Source: Paenibacillus sp. MZ04-78.2 (GTDB taxonomy: Bacteria > Bacillota > Bacilli > Paenibacillales > NBRC-103111). From it: a DNA stretch of 64,000 bases. Below are positions 8,576 through 16,296 of this stretch, in pieces (position 1 is the first letter of the stretch; each line of letters begins with the position of its first letter). Position numbers and translations under genes: made by a program. The notes beneath the pieces were generated by a model, which was not told the origin of the DNA, did no database searches, and was given only the letters and a program-made list of their open reading frames with translations. The stretch is taken from the NCBI RefSeq assembly GCF_024213375.1, contig NZ_JANAVJ010000011.1:1-64000 (forward strand). Direction: 5' to 3'.

Positions 8576-9578
8576 GCTGCTCCCCTCCCTTCTTCCGGAT
8601 CAGATACAGAAAGAAAGGAACCCCGATCAAGGACGTCACGACGCCGATCGGCATCTCGAACGGGTAGTTCATGAAGCGGCTTGCAACATCGCACAAAGCA
8701 AGAAATACCCCGCCCAGCACACCGGCGCACGGCACGATCCACCGGTAATCGAGGCCGACGAGAAAACGGGTAATATGCGGGACGATCAAGCCGACGAAGG
8801 CGACCTTGCCGGCCAGCGCCACGGATACGCCCGTAAGCAAAATGACGGCAGCCATCGCGACCGCTTTGACGATCAGCGTCCGCTGTCCGAGGCTGACCGC
8901 CACTTCCTCCCCCAAGGAAAGAATCGAAACGGATTTCGAGATGAGCAGCGCAAGCACGATCCCGACCACGGCAAAGGGAATCGCCAGCTTGATCAGATTC
9001 GGGTCCATCTGATGCAGGCGGGCGTTGTACCAAAAGCTGGTTTTTTGCGAAACCTGAAAATATGTCGAAAATGCGGTCGCCATGCTGCTGAGAAACGTTC
9101 CGATTACGGTGCCCGTAATCGCCAGCCGGACCGGAGACATCCCGCCCGGCAGCAGCGACGCCAGTCCGAAGACAAGCCCTACGCCGAGGGCCGAGCCGAT
9201 GAACGAATAAACGATCATCTCGATCGAAGAAGAGCCGGGTAGCGCGATCATGCAGACCGTAATGACGAATACCGAGCCGTCGGTCACCCCCATGATCGAA
9301 GGGGATGCAAGGTAGTTCCTTGTCATCCCCTGCATAAGCGCTCCCGACATTGCCAGGAAAGCGCCGATGAGCAACGATCCGATCGCGCGCGGGACGCGGG
9401 AGTGCATCACGATTTGATGATTGACGTTGCCCGGGTCGAAATTGGCGAACGCCTCCCAAAGCGTGCCTGCATCGATCGTTTTGGAGCCGAAACGGACGGA
9501 TAAAATGATCGAGAGGACAATCGCAACCGGCGAAAGCCATAAGATCCACGCCGGATGAAGCTTGGATGCTTGTCTCAT
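8568..9578 (-). CDS. feuB: FecCD-family ferric siderophore permease (FeuB-like)
   Basis: The 336-residue partner permease has the motifs HSRVPRAIGSLLIGAFLAMS, MQGMTRNYLASPSIMGVTDG and GLIVPHITRFLVG. It has the same topology as the following gene and lies between it and the binding lipoprotein. Its ribosome site is weak; translation probably follows from the upstream gene 25 bases away. Pairing with the lipoprotein and control by the Fur box upstream point to Fe(III)-catecholate uptake. Confidence 0.85.
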   Translation of the reverse strand: MRQASKLHPAWILWLSPVAIVLSIILSVRFGSKTIDAGTLWEAFANFDPGNVNHQIVMHSRVPRAIGSLLIGAFLAMSGALMQGMTRNYLASPSIMGVTDGSVFVITVCMIALPGSSSIEMIVYSFIGSALGVGLVFGLASLLPGGMSPVRLAITGTVIGTFLSSMATAFSTYFQVSQKTSFWYNARLHQMDPNLIKLAIPFAVVGIVLALLISKSVSILSLGEEVAVSLGQRTLIVKAVAMAAVILLTGVSVALAGKVAFVGLIVPHITRFLVGLDYRWIVPCAGVLGGVFLALCDVASRFMNYPFEMPIGVVTSLIGVPFFLYLIRKKGGEQRA

Positions 9579-9603
9579 GCTTTGTCGGCTCGCCTGCCCG
9601 GAA

Positions 9604-10599
9604 TCAGGAGGCCAGCTTTTCCATAGCTGCTTTCAGGAATTGAATTTTGCTCCACGAGGTGCCGCCTTGCCCTAACGGATCGACGACGTTGACGAATACT
9701 TTGCCGTTTTTCACTGCATTGATGCTTTGCCAGATCGGATTTTTTTGCAGATCCTCCAGCGCCTTCGGCTTGTCTTTGTTTTCGTCCTCGGAAAATTGCA
9801 GGAAAATGTAATCCGGGTTCATTTCGCTGAATTTCTCGATCGAGATGAGCTCCTGCGCCTTCGCCGCCTTCACCTCCGGAGGCGCCGTAAAGCCGAGATC
9901 GGTATACAGCGACGGGTTGAAAAACACGCCTTCGGGATAAATGTACAGATTGCCGGTCCGGACTCTCAGGGAGACGACCTTCTTGTCTTTCAAGCGATCG
10001 CCGAGCTTTGCTTTGGCCGCTGCGGCATCGTCCTTATACTTTTGCAGCACCTGCTTGGCTTGCTCCTGCTTGCCGGTCAGCTCGCCCAGCAGCAGCAGAT
10101 TGGCTTCCCAGTTCGTCGCAATATGGGAAACCGGGAACGTCGGCGCGACTTTGGCCAGCTTCTCGGCCGTTTCGGGCGGGAACTTGGAGGAACCGAGAAT
10201 GACGTCCGGCTTCATCTTCAAAATGCCCTCGATATTCGGCTGCATTTTTTCGCCTGTGCTTTCCACGCCTTGTGTGATGCTCTCGAACATCTTCGGAAAT
10301 TTACCCCCTACAGTAATCGCGCCGACCGGCTTCACGCCAAGCACCAGCGCGTCCTCCATCGCTTCCATCGCGCCGCTGATGACGATTTTGTCCGTTTTGC
10401 CGGGAACCGTGTAATCCTTGCCGAGATATTTGATCGTTTTGGTCGCCGGAGCCGCGGCTTCTTTGGCCGCTGCCGCCGGTTTCTCCGTTCCTGTCGAAGC
10501 CGCCGGCTGCTCTTTCCCCTGACCTGCCGTGCCGCAAGCGGACAAGGCAAGCGCCAGCAGCGACGCAACTCCTATTCCTGACCATCTGCGTTTCATCAT
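9604..10599 (-). CDS. feuA: ferric siderophore-binding lipoprotein (FeuA-like)
   Basis: A type II signal peptide ends at lipobox LSAC, followed by a low-complexity Ala/Glu/Lys linker and a periplasmic-binding-protein fold of the FecB/FhuD class. Conserved arginines occur in SLRVRTGNLYIYPEG, the region where FeuA binds bacillibactin. The start is taken at ATG 10599, about 11 bases after GAGGGGG; an in-frame ATG at 10635 lies inside the Fur box and is not credible. It is the first gene of the import operon, and a candidate Btr operator lies upstream of its -10. Confidence 0.85.
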   Translation of the reverse strand: MMKRRWSGIGVASLLALALSACGTAGQGKEQPAASTGTEKPAAAAKEAAAPATKTIKYLGKDYTVPGKTDKIVISGAMEAMEDALVLGVKPVGAITVGGKFPKMFESITQGVESTGEKMQPNIEGILKMKPDVILGSSKFPPETAEKLAKVAPTFPVSHIATNWEANLLLLGELTGKQEQAKQVLQKYKDDAAAAKAKLGDRLKDKKVVSLRVRTGNLYIYPEGVFFNPSLYTDLGFTAPPEVKAAKAQELISIEKFSEMNPDYIFLQFSEDENKDKPKALEDLQKNPIWQSINAVKNGKVFVNVVDPLGQGGTSWSKIQFLKAAMEKLAS

Positions 10600-10618
10600 C
10601 TTGCTAAATTCCCCCTCA

Positions 10619-10637
10619 TTGATAATGATTCTCATTT
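10619..10637 (-). promoter_or_regulatory. Fur box
   Basis: TTGATAATGATTCTCATTT matches the 19-bp Fur consensus well and lies between the -10 (TATAAT, complement of 10641-10646) and the lipoprotein start. Repression by iron-loaded Fur is expected. Confidence 0.85.
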
Positions 10638-10666
10638 CCGATTATAAGCGACTATCCCCGCTTAAA

Positions 10667-10699
10667 CCATGGACAATTTCCAGATTCACTTTGGACAAT
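10667..10699 (-). promoter_or_regulatory. candidate Btr (AraC-type) operator
   Basis: On the minus strand two direct half-sites, ATTGTCCAAA and ATTGTCCATGG, are separated by 12 bases. They end 20 bases before the TATAAT. The same pair of half-sites, 13 bases apart and 21 bases before a TATAAT, occurs at 54181-54214 in front of the besA-dhb operon. Btr binds direct repeats at the B. subtilis feuA promoter. Confidence 0.6.
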
Positions 10700-10882
10700 T
10701 GCCGGAAAAACAATGATAACAATTGCCCTTGCAGTAGACCTGGTTCTTCGGATGACGTGATTAAAGCTTTACAGAATACCACGTTTGAAGCCATACTTCC
10801 ATTAGAAACTGAAGAAAACGGGCTCAAGCTCAACATGATTGCAAGTCCATTCTATTGAAATTTTTACGGAATAGGTGATGAT

Positions 10883-11236
10883 ATGAAAAAAACCTTACTT
10901 TTCGCATCTTTATCACTAGTTATCGTTTGTTTATGTTGTTATTGGTTCATTTTTCATTTATATCAACAAAACGAAGGCGGTATTCCAATACCTAGCAAGG
11001 CAATATTAAAAGAAAAAATCGTTTCGGATAAAGGCATCATGCATATCTACAAAGTAAATGGTTTGCAACAAACAGACGGCTTCCCCACAAGTTATAAAAT
11101 TCGACTCCTTCTTGCAGGGTGGGAATATTCAGGGGGAGAAAGTGAAGGGGCAATCTTTGTATTTAAAAAAAATGATGGCAGCAAAGTATATTTCTCTATT
11201 TATACTAACGAGCTTTCACTTTTTAGACCAACTTAA
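10883..11236 (+). CDS. small membrane-anchored hypothetical protein
   Basis: A 117-residue protein with one N-terminal hydrophobic segment (LLFASLSLVIVCLCCYWFIF) and a short extracytoplasmic domain. A ribosome site-like GGTGATGAT precedes the ATG. It is AT-rich, unlike the GC-rich operons on both sides. No family is recognised. Confidence 0.5.
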   Translation: MKKTLLFASLSLVIVCLCCYWFIFHLYQQNEGGIPIPSKAILKEKIVSDKGIMHIYKVNGLQQTDGFPTSYKIRLLLAGWEYSGGESEGAIFVFKKNDGSKVYFSIYTNELSLFRPT

Positions 11237-11345
11237 AAATCCTCCCCTCCATCCTGAGGTTCGATCATCCCATCACGAGTGGGCATTACGCCTGAGGCAG
11301 ATTTTTCCAAAAAGTTCATTTTATCTTCACAGGAAACCGCCTCGG

Positions 11346-11372
11346 ATAGCCCGACCGGGCTATGGGCAACCC
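11346..11372 (+). promoter_or_regulatory. hairpin pair in the leader of the nos-like operon
   Basis: ATAGCCC/GGGCTAT forms a 7-bp stem with a GACC loop, followed immediately by a small GGG-CAA-CCC hairpin, about 55 bases upstream of the first start codon. No T tract follows. The element may be regulatory; I do not recognise a riboswitch class. Confidence 0.35.
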
Positions 11373-11426
11373 GCTTTCCGTTCTATACAATGAGGGTGCT
11401 TGCCTGTTTCGTGAAGGAGTGATGAG

Positions 11427-11807
11427 ATGAATCGTAAACGAATGCTGGCGGTCCTGCTTGGACTGCTGCTAGCGGCTGTGATAACCGCTTGCTCCTCCGA
11501 GCGTCCGATTGATCCGTCGGAAGTGGAGGTCACGCTGACGACCGAGCCTTCGCCGCCCAAGGCGAACACCGTCACCAAGTTCACCGCTACGTTAGGCGGT
11601 GTGCCGGAATCGACCAAAGCTACCCTGTCCTTCGACATTCGCAAGTCCGAAAACGACACGCTGTCGTATTTGAATGCGAAGCAGGAAGGACTCGCGTTCT
11701 CCGCGGACAAAGAATTGAAGGAGCCGGGAACGTACACCGTCTATGTGCATCTGTACATCGGCGACCTGCACATTACCAAGAAAAAGAAGATTGAGGTCGC
11801 TTCATGA
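11427..11807 (+). CDS. FixH/YtkA-like lipoprotein
   Basis: The signal peptide ends at lipobox ITAC. The mature 100-residue domain has an immunoglobulin-like YtkA/FixH pattern (PSPPKANTVTKFTATL and a closing GDLHITKKKKIEV strand). It overlaps nosD by 4 bases (ATGA), so it is the first gene of that operon. Proteins of this type sit in copper and cytochrome-oxidase assembly loci; a copper-handling or scaffold role outside the membrane is inferred. Confidence 0.7.
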   Translation: MNRKRMLAVLLGLLLAAVITACSSERPIDPSEVEVTLTTEPSPPKANTVTKFTATLGGVPESTKATLSFDIRKSENDTLSYLNAKQEGLAFSADKELKEPGTYTVYVHLYIGDLHITKKKKIEVAS

Positions 11808-13165
11808 GCCGCAGCCTGATGCCGCGCGCAGCTGCCCTGCGAACCGCGCTGCTGGCGTTCTCGCTCGCAGTCCTGCCGTTCACGGCCGTCTGCGCCGCAA
11901 GCAGCGGAAATAGCGGAAGCAGCGGGAAGGAAATCCCGCTCCAGCAGCTCATTGACGAAGCGCCGCCGGGCGGTACGCTGAAGCTGGCGGAGGGAACCTA
12001 CCGGGGACCCGTCGTCGTCGCGAAGCCGCTTCGGATCGAAGGCGCGGGCGGCGCGCGGATCGTCAACGAGTCGGATCAGCCGGCGGTTGAACTCCGCGCC
12101 GACCGTTCCGCGTTAGCGGGTCTGGCGATTCGGGACACGGGAGCCAAGACTACGGCCGCGGTGCTGCTTTCCGGCGCCGACAGCACGCTGGAGAATCTGC
12201 GGATCGAGACGGCGTCCTCCGGCATTCATCTGCGGGACGCAAGCCGCAACAAGATCAGCCGTACGACTATAAGCTGGGCGGGGCCGGAAGTCAAGATGAC
12301 GGAGAAGGGCAACGGCATCGACCTGTACGCCTCCCATGACAACGTGATCGCGGGCAATACCGTCATCAGCATGCACGACGCCATCTACATCGAGAACAGC
12401 AACGGCGTCCGGGTAGAACAAAACGAGGTGAACGAGTCCCGGTACGGGGTGCATTTCATGTACGTCAATGACTCGTCGATCCGGAGCAACATCGGGGCGC
12501 GCAACATCACGGGAGCGATGGTGATGAACGTCAAACGCGTAGAGGTAACGAGCAACACGTTCGTTAAACAGAGCGAGAACGTTAACTCCCAAGGCCTGCT
12601 GCTGTTCGACGCGAGCGATTCCGTGTTCACGGACAACCGTCTGGAGGGCAACCGCGTCGGCATCTACGTCGAGCAAGCGCAGAAGAACGTGCTGGAACGC
12701 AACCGGGTTACTGTGAACTACGTGGGCCTACAGCTCAAAGAATCCGAGAACAACCGGTTTCAGGGCAACGATTTTCAAGGCAATGTGATCCCGGCGGAAG
12801 CGACGGACAGCCAGAATAACGATGTAAAAGCCAACTATTGGGACAACTTCCAAGGCATCGATCTGGACGGAGACGGGTTCAGCGATATGCCGTATGCGAT
12901 CAATCCTTTTTTTCAAAAAATGACGAAAAAGACTCCGCCGTTCCAGCTGTTCTTCCAGTCGCCGGGCATGGCGTTTCTGGAGGGCATGCTGACCTCGTCC
13001 AAGCAAGCCTGGACGACCGACCGCGCGCCGGCGATGAAGCCATACGCAGCGGACGACGACCGTCCTCCGGGCGTTTTCGAAACGACGGGAACGCTCGTGA
13101 TCAGCCTCCTCCTGCTGGGGAGCGCGGTATCAACCATATTCGTAACGGGGGTTCGACGAAAATGA
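11804..13165 (+). CDS. nosD: NosD-like copper maturation protein
   Basis: A 453-residue exported protein with a signal peptide, a long right-handed beta-helix of the CASH/NosD type (repeated NxIxxNxI turns, for example RNKISRTTISW, HDNVIAGNTVIS, SNTFVKQSENVN), and a C-terminal transmembrane helix (TLVISLLLLGSAVSTIFV). NosD works with the NosFY ABC transporter to deliver copper or sulfur to the Cu sites of nitrous oxide reductase. The gene is stop-start coupled to nosL. No nosZ lies in the window, so the target enzyme may be elsewhere or different. Confidence 0.85.
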   Translation: MSRSLMPRAAALRTALLAFSLAVLPFTAVCAASSGNSGSSGKEIPLQQLIDEAPPGGTLKLAEGTYRGPVVVAKPLRIEGAGGARIVNESDQPAVELRADRSALAGLAIRDTGAKTTAAVLLSGADSTLENLRIETASSGIHLRDASRNKISRTTISWAGPEVKMTEKGNGIDLYASHDNVIAGNTVISMHDAIYIENSNGVRVEQNEVNESRYGVHFMYVNDSSIRSNIGARNITGAMVMNVKRVEVTSNTFVKQSENVNSQGLLLFDASDSVFTDNRLEGNRVGIYVEQAQKNVLERNRVTVNYVGLQLKESENNRFQGNDFQGNVIPAEATDSQNNDVKANYWDNFQGIDLDGDGFSDMPYAINPFFQKMTKKTPPFQLFFQSPGMAFLEGMLTSSKQAWTTDRAPAMKPYAADDDRPPGVFETTGTLVISLLLLGSAVSTIFVTGVRRK

Positions 13166-13743
13166 AAAAGTTTACTTTTAGCCTGGCCATCGTCATGATC
13201 ATTCTGGTGCTGTCGGCATGCGGAGCCAAAAAGTACGAGCCGCAGGCCATCAACGAAGCGACGGACAAATGCGCCGTGTGCAACATGCAGGTGAAGGACG
13301 ACCAGTTTGCGACGCAAACGGTCCTGAAAGACGGCAAGTCGCTCAAGTTCGACGATATCGGCTGCTACAATGAATGGAAGAAGAAAAACGGCACCGAGCA
13401 GGTCGGAGCGACGTTCGTCCGGGATTACCATTCGAAGGAATGGATCGAGCTGGAGAAAGCTTACTATGTGTACGACAAATCGCTCAAATCGCCGATGGCT
13501 TACGGCATCTATTCGTTCAAGGATAAAACGACGGCAGAGAAATTCATCACGGACAACGGGAAGGGCAAGCTGATGACGGGCTCCGAGTTGGGCTCCCATA
13601 CGTGGGAACGCAATTCGGACAAAATGAAGCACACGAAAGATAGCCACAACCCCGGCGATGAAGGCAAGCAAGGGATGAAAGACATGAAGGACGGCCATAG
13701 CGGCGGCGAAGCGAAGAAAGAAGAGCCGAAGGTCGCGAACTAA
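13162..13743 (+). CDS. nosL: NosL-like copper chaperone lipoprotein
   Basis: It has a lipobox (VLSACG) and then the NosL signature CAVCNMQVKDDQFATQ, whose Cys and Met residues bind Cu(I), followed by the DDIGCYNEW motif. The C-terminus carries a His/Met/Lys-rich tail (KMKHTKDSHNPGDEGKQGMK and GHSGGE), a plausible extra metal-binding stretch. It overlaps nosD by 4 bases and nosY by 1 base. The role is copper chaperone on the outer face of the membrane. Confidence 0.88.
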   Translation: MKKFTFSLAIVMIILVLSACGAKKYEPQAINEATDKCAVCNMQVKDDQFATQTVLKDGKSLKFDDIGCYNEWKKKNGTEQVGATFVRDYHSKEWIELEKAYYVYDKSLKSPMAYGIYSFKDKTTAEKFITDNGKGKLMTGSELGSHTWERNSDKMKHTKDSHNPGDEGKQGMKDMKDGHSGGEAKKEEPKVAN

Positions 13744-14564
13744 TGAAACCGATGCTGACTGTGGCGATTCGCGAGATGAGAATCGGCTTCCGCAACCCGT
13801 GGGCATACTCGTTCCTTGCGCTCTTTTCCTTATTCAGCCTGGCCCTGCTGCTGATCCACTCCAGCCGGGTCGTCGAAGGGTATTCCAGCGTCACGGGCAC
13901 AATGCTGAACCTGATCTTGTACCTGCTGCCGCTCATGACGCTGCTGCTCGGCTCCTTCTCCCTGACCGCGGAAAAGGAAGAAGGCGGCTGGCAGCTGCTC
14001 TCTGCTTATCCGCTCGGCACGCCCGCGTTCGTGCTGGGCAAATATGCGGGCATTGCCGCCGTGCTGCTCGTCATCGTCGCCTTCGGCTACGGCTTGACCA
14101 GCGTCGTCGGGCAGTTCACCGGAAAGCCGTTTGATGTCAAAACCTTCACGTTGTTCCTGGCCTTCTCGGCCGGCATCGTGCTGCTGTTTCTGGCTGTCGC
14201 CGCCATCGTCGGCACGCTCGCCAAAAACCGCTGGCAGGCGCTGACGTACGGCGTGGCGATCTGGTTCTTCACCGTCATCGGGTGGCCGACGCTGCTTGTT
14301 GCCGTGCTGGGCTTGTTGCCGTACCCGTGGATCAAGCCGGTGCTGGCCGCGCTCACCCTGCTCAATCCGGCAGAGCTGGTCCGGCTGTTCATCGTCGTCA
14401 AGCTGAGCGGAGGGTCCGTGCTCGGGCCCGAATATTACGAATGGATCGGGTGGATTCGCGGGACGGGCGGCACCCTCCTGTTCCTGCTCGTCGCGGCCGT
14501 CTGGATCGCCGGATGTCTGGGCGCCGCCGTTCTGTTCTGGGAAAGGGGGCGGTCGCGTGGCTGA
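13743..14564 (+). CDS. nosY: NosY-type ABC transporter permease
   Basis: A 273-residue ABC-2 type permease with about six membrane segments. It starts with the characteristic cytosolic MLTVAIREMRIGFRNPWAYS and contains a short EKEEGGWQLLSAYPL amphipathic stretch as in NosY. It is coupled on both sides (1-base overlap with nosL, 8-base overlap with nosF). With NosF and NosD it should form the NosDFY complex. Confidence 0.85.
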   Translation: MKPMLTVAIREMRIGFRNPWAYSFLALFSLFSLALLLIHSSRVVEGYSSVTGTMLNLILYLLPLMTLLLGSFSLTAEKEEGGWQLLSAYPLGTPAFVLGKYAGIAAVLLVIVAFGYGLTSVVGQFTGKPFDVKTFTLFLAFSAGIVLLFLAVAAIVGTLAKNRWQALTYGVAIWFFTVIGWPTLLVAVLGLLPYPWIKPVLAALTLLNPAELVRLFIVVKLSGGSVLGPEYYEWIGWIRGTGGTLLFLLVAAVWIAGCLGAAVLFWERGRSRG

Positions 14565-15270
14565 CCCGGTGCTGAAGCTGACGAACGTCCGCAAAACAAT
14601 CAACAAACAGCCGATCGTCAAGGGCGTCGATCTGGAGCTGTACCCCGGCCAGGTGATGGCGCTGTGCGGCGGCAACGGAGCGGGCAAAAGCACGCTGCTG
14701 CGCATGATCGTCGGCAGCTCGCAGCCGACCGAAGGCTCCATCGAGGCGTGCGGGCTGAAGTGGCGCGCCGACCGGATGCGCTACGCCGCTTCTGTCGGCT
14801 ACATGCCCGACGACTACGTGTTCGGGCAGGCGCTGTCCGCCCGGGAGACGCTCACGTTCTGGGCGAAGCTCCGCAGCGTGCCGCCGTCCCGTGTTCAGGA
14901 GCTGCTGCACAAGGTCGGCTTGGCCGAGGTGCAGCAGAAGCCCGTCACCTCCTTCTCCAAAGGGATGCGGCAGCGTCTGTTGTTCGCGCAGGCGCTGCTC
15001 GGGGACCCGCCTCTGCTCGTGCTGGACGAGCCGACGAACGGCCTCGATCCGTACTGGCTGCAATCGTTCGTGCATCTCATTGAAGAAGTAAAACGCGAAG
15101 GCCGCGCCGTTATTTTCTCGACGCATCACCTGCAGGTGGCCGAATCCGTCGCCGACCGGGCCATGTTCCTGCGGAACGGCGAATTGGTGCGGCAGGGCTC
15201 CATCGACGAGTTCCGGGAGCACTACGGGCCGAAGGGACTGGACGGAGCGTTTACGGAATTTATGGCTTGA
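14557..15270 (+). CDS. nosF: NosF-type ABC transporter ATPase
   Basis: A 237-residue ATP-binding subunit with Walker A GGNGAGKST, signature FSKGMRQRL, Walker B LLVLDEPTNGLDP and switch His in STHHL. The GTG start is embedded in the 3' end of nosY. It is the last gene of the operon and is followed by a bidirectional terminator. Confidence 0.88.
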   Translation: MADPVLKLTNVRKTINKQPIVKGVDLELYPGQVMALCGGNGAGKSTLLRMIVGSSQPTEGSIEACGLKWRADRMRYAASVGYMPDDYVFGQALSARETLTFWAKLRSVPPSRVQELLHKVGLAEVQQKPVTSFSKGMRQRLLFAQALLGDPPLLVLDEPTNGLDPYWLQSFVHLIEEVKREGRAVIFSTHHLQVAESVADRAMFLRNGELVRQGSIDEFREHYGPKGLDGAFTEFMA

Positions 15271-15292
15271 ACGAGTCTTTGGATCATAAGAA

Positions 15293-15326
15293 AGCCTTGT
15301 CCTCTTTCCATGAAGAGAACAAGGCT
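15293..15326. terminator. bidirectional terminator
   Basis: A stem of AGCCTTGT/ACAAGGCT, extended by CTCTT/AAGAG, lies between the convergent ends of nosF and the tetR-type gene, with T-rich sequence on both sides. Confidence 0.75.
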
Positions 15327-15332
15327 TCTGTC

Positions 15333-16238
15333 TTATTCGCGAACAAGTCCCGCCTGCTTGCACGTCGCCTCCAGCTCCGCCAGCAAATCGGCCAGTTCCG
15401 GGGAACGCTTCAAATTCGCCAGCATCCCGAGCACGATGACCTTGCGCGGACGGATCTCCACCAGCTCCTGTTCCAGCAAGGCCAGAGAATCGAGCGCCTC
15501 ATTGCGCGCTTCCCCTTCGGAGAGCCGTTCCAGCCGTTCCCGGCAACGCTTTACGAGCAGGAGCGGATGAGCCGACTTCGCGCTTCTCGCGGACACCTCC
15601 TTCAGCCCCGGCCAATTCATTTCGTTCAGAATAGGCTTCGGCTTTTCCCGCAGCGCGCGTTCCGCTACGGCATCAACGATATGCATCATATGGCGGCACA
15701 CCTCTTCCGGCCCCAGCATGATCTTCTCGACCAACTGCAAGCCCGAGTAGGCCGACATCAGGCTGCTCAGCAGCAGCACACCCTCCGGCGCATAAGGCGC
15801 GTAGCCTTCCCCGTAAAGGCCCACAAGGCTGTCGATAAAGTTCAGCCGTATTTCGATATCCGTCCGCCTCAAGTAATCCTGAATTTCCTGGCTTACGAAG
15901 CCTCCGTTTTCCCGCATTTGCATGGTGAGAAATTCGGGATATTCGGCCCACAGGTGAAGGTAGGCGAGTATTTTCCGCTTCAGACGTTCCCTCGGGCTCA
16001 GATGCCGTTCGCATTCCACCAACTGCAGTCCATCGTTCACCCGCTTATTAAAAAATTTGAAAATATCCAGCAGCAGCTCCTCCTTGGAGGCAAACTGCTG
16101 ATACACACTGCCTTTGGATATTTTGCAAGCTTCGGCGATTTCCTGCATCGTCGTCTGCATGTACCCGTTCGCAGCGAACAGCTTCATCGCGGCAAGCAGG
16201 ATGTGCCGCTTCTTCTCGTTCCACTTATCTTCCACCAT
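15333..16238 (-). CDS. TetR/AcrR family regulator
   Basis: An N-terminal TetR helix-turn-helix is evident (ILLAAMKLFAANGYMQTTMQ, EIAEACKISKGSVYQQFASK). The C-terminal ligand domain is unusually long, for a total of about 301 residues against the usual 190-210. The ATG at 16238 (MVEDKW) is chosen because GGGGCGG lies just upstream. It follows the MFS exporter gene in the same direction with a 58-base gap, so it is probably co-transcribed and autoregulated through the operator upstream of the exporter. Confidence 0.85.
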   Translation of the reverse strand: MVEDKWNEKKRHILLAAMKLFAANGYMQTTMQEIAEACKISKGSVYQQFASKEELLLDIFKFFNKRVNDGLQLVECERHLSPRERLKRKILAYLHLWAEYPEFLTMQMRENGGFVSQEIQDYLRRTDIEIRLNFIDSLVGLYGEGYAPYAPEGVLLLSSLMSAYSGLQLVEKIMLGPEEVCRHMMHIVDAVAERALREKPKPILNEMNWPGLKEVSARSAKSAHPLLLVKRCRERLERLSEGEARNEALDSLALLEQELVEIRPRKVIVLGMLANLKRSPELADLLAELEATCKQAGLVRE

Positions 16239-16296
16239 TACACCGCCCCGCAACATGTATGGTCTGCTTCGTTTCCACTATAGCGAAAAGCACCAT

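Noticed and set aside
9727-10581. 284-residue plus-strand open frame antisense to the siderophore-binding lipoprotein gene
   Set aside because: Arg/Gly/Leu-rich antisense frame of a GC-rich gene, with no ribosome site; the lipoprotein on the other strand is unambiguous.
10601-10635. Upstream ATG at 10635 as start of the siderophore-binding lipoprotein
   Set aside because: It lies inside the Fur box and would place extra residues before the signal peptide; the ATG at 10599 has the ribosome site.
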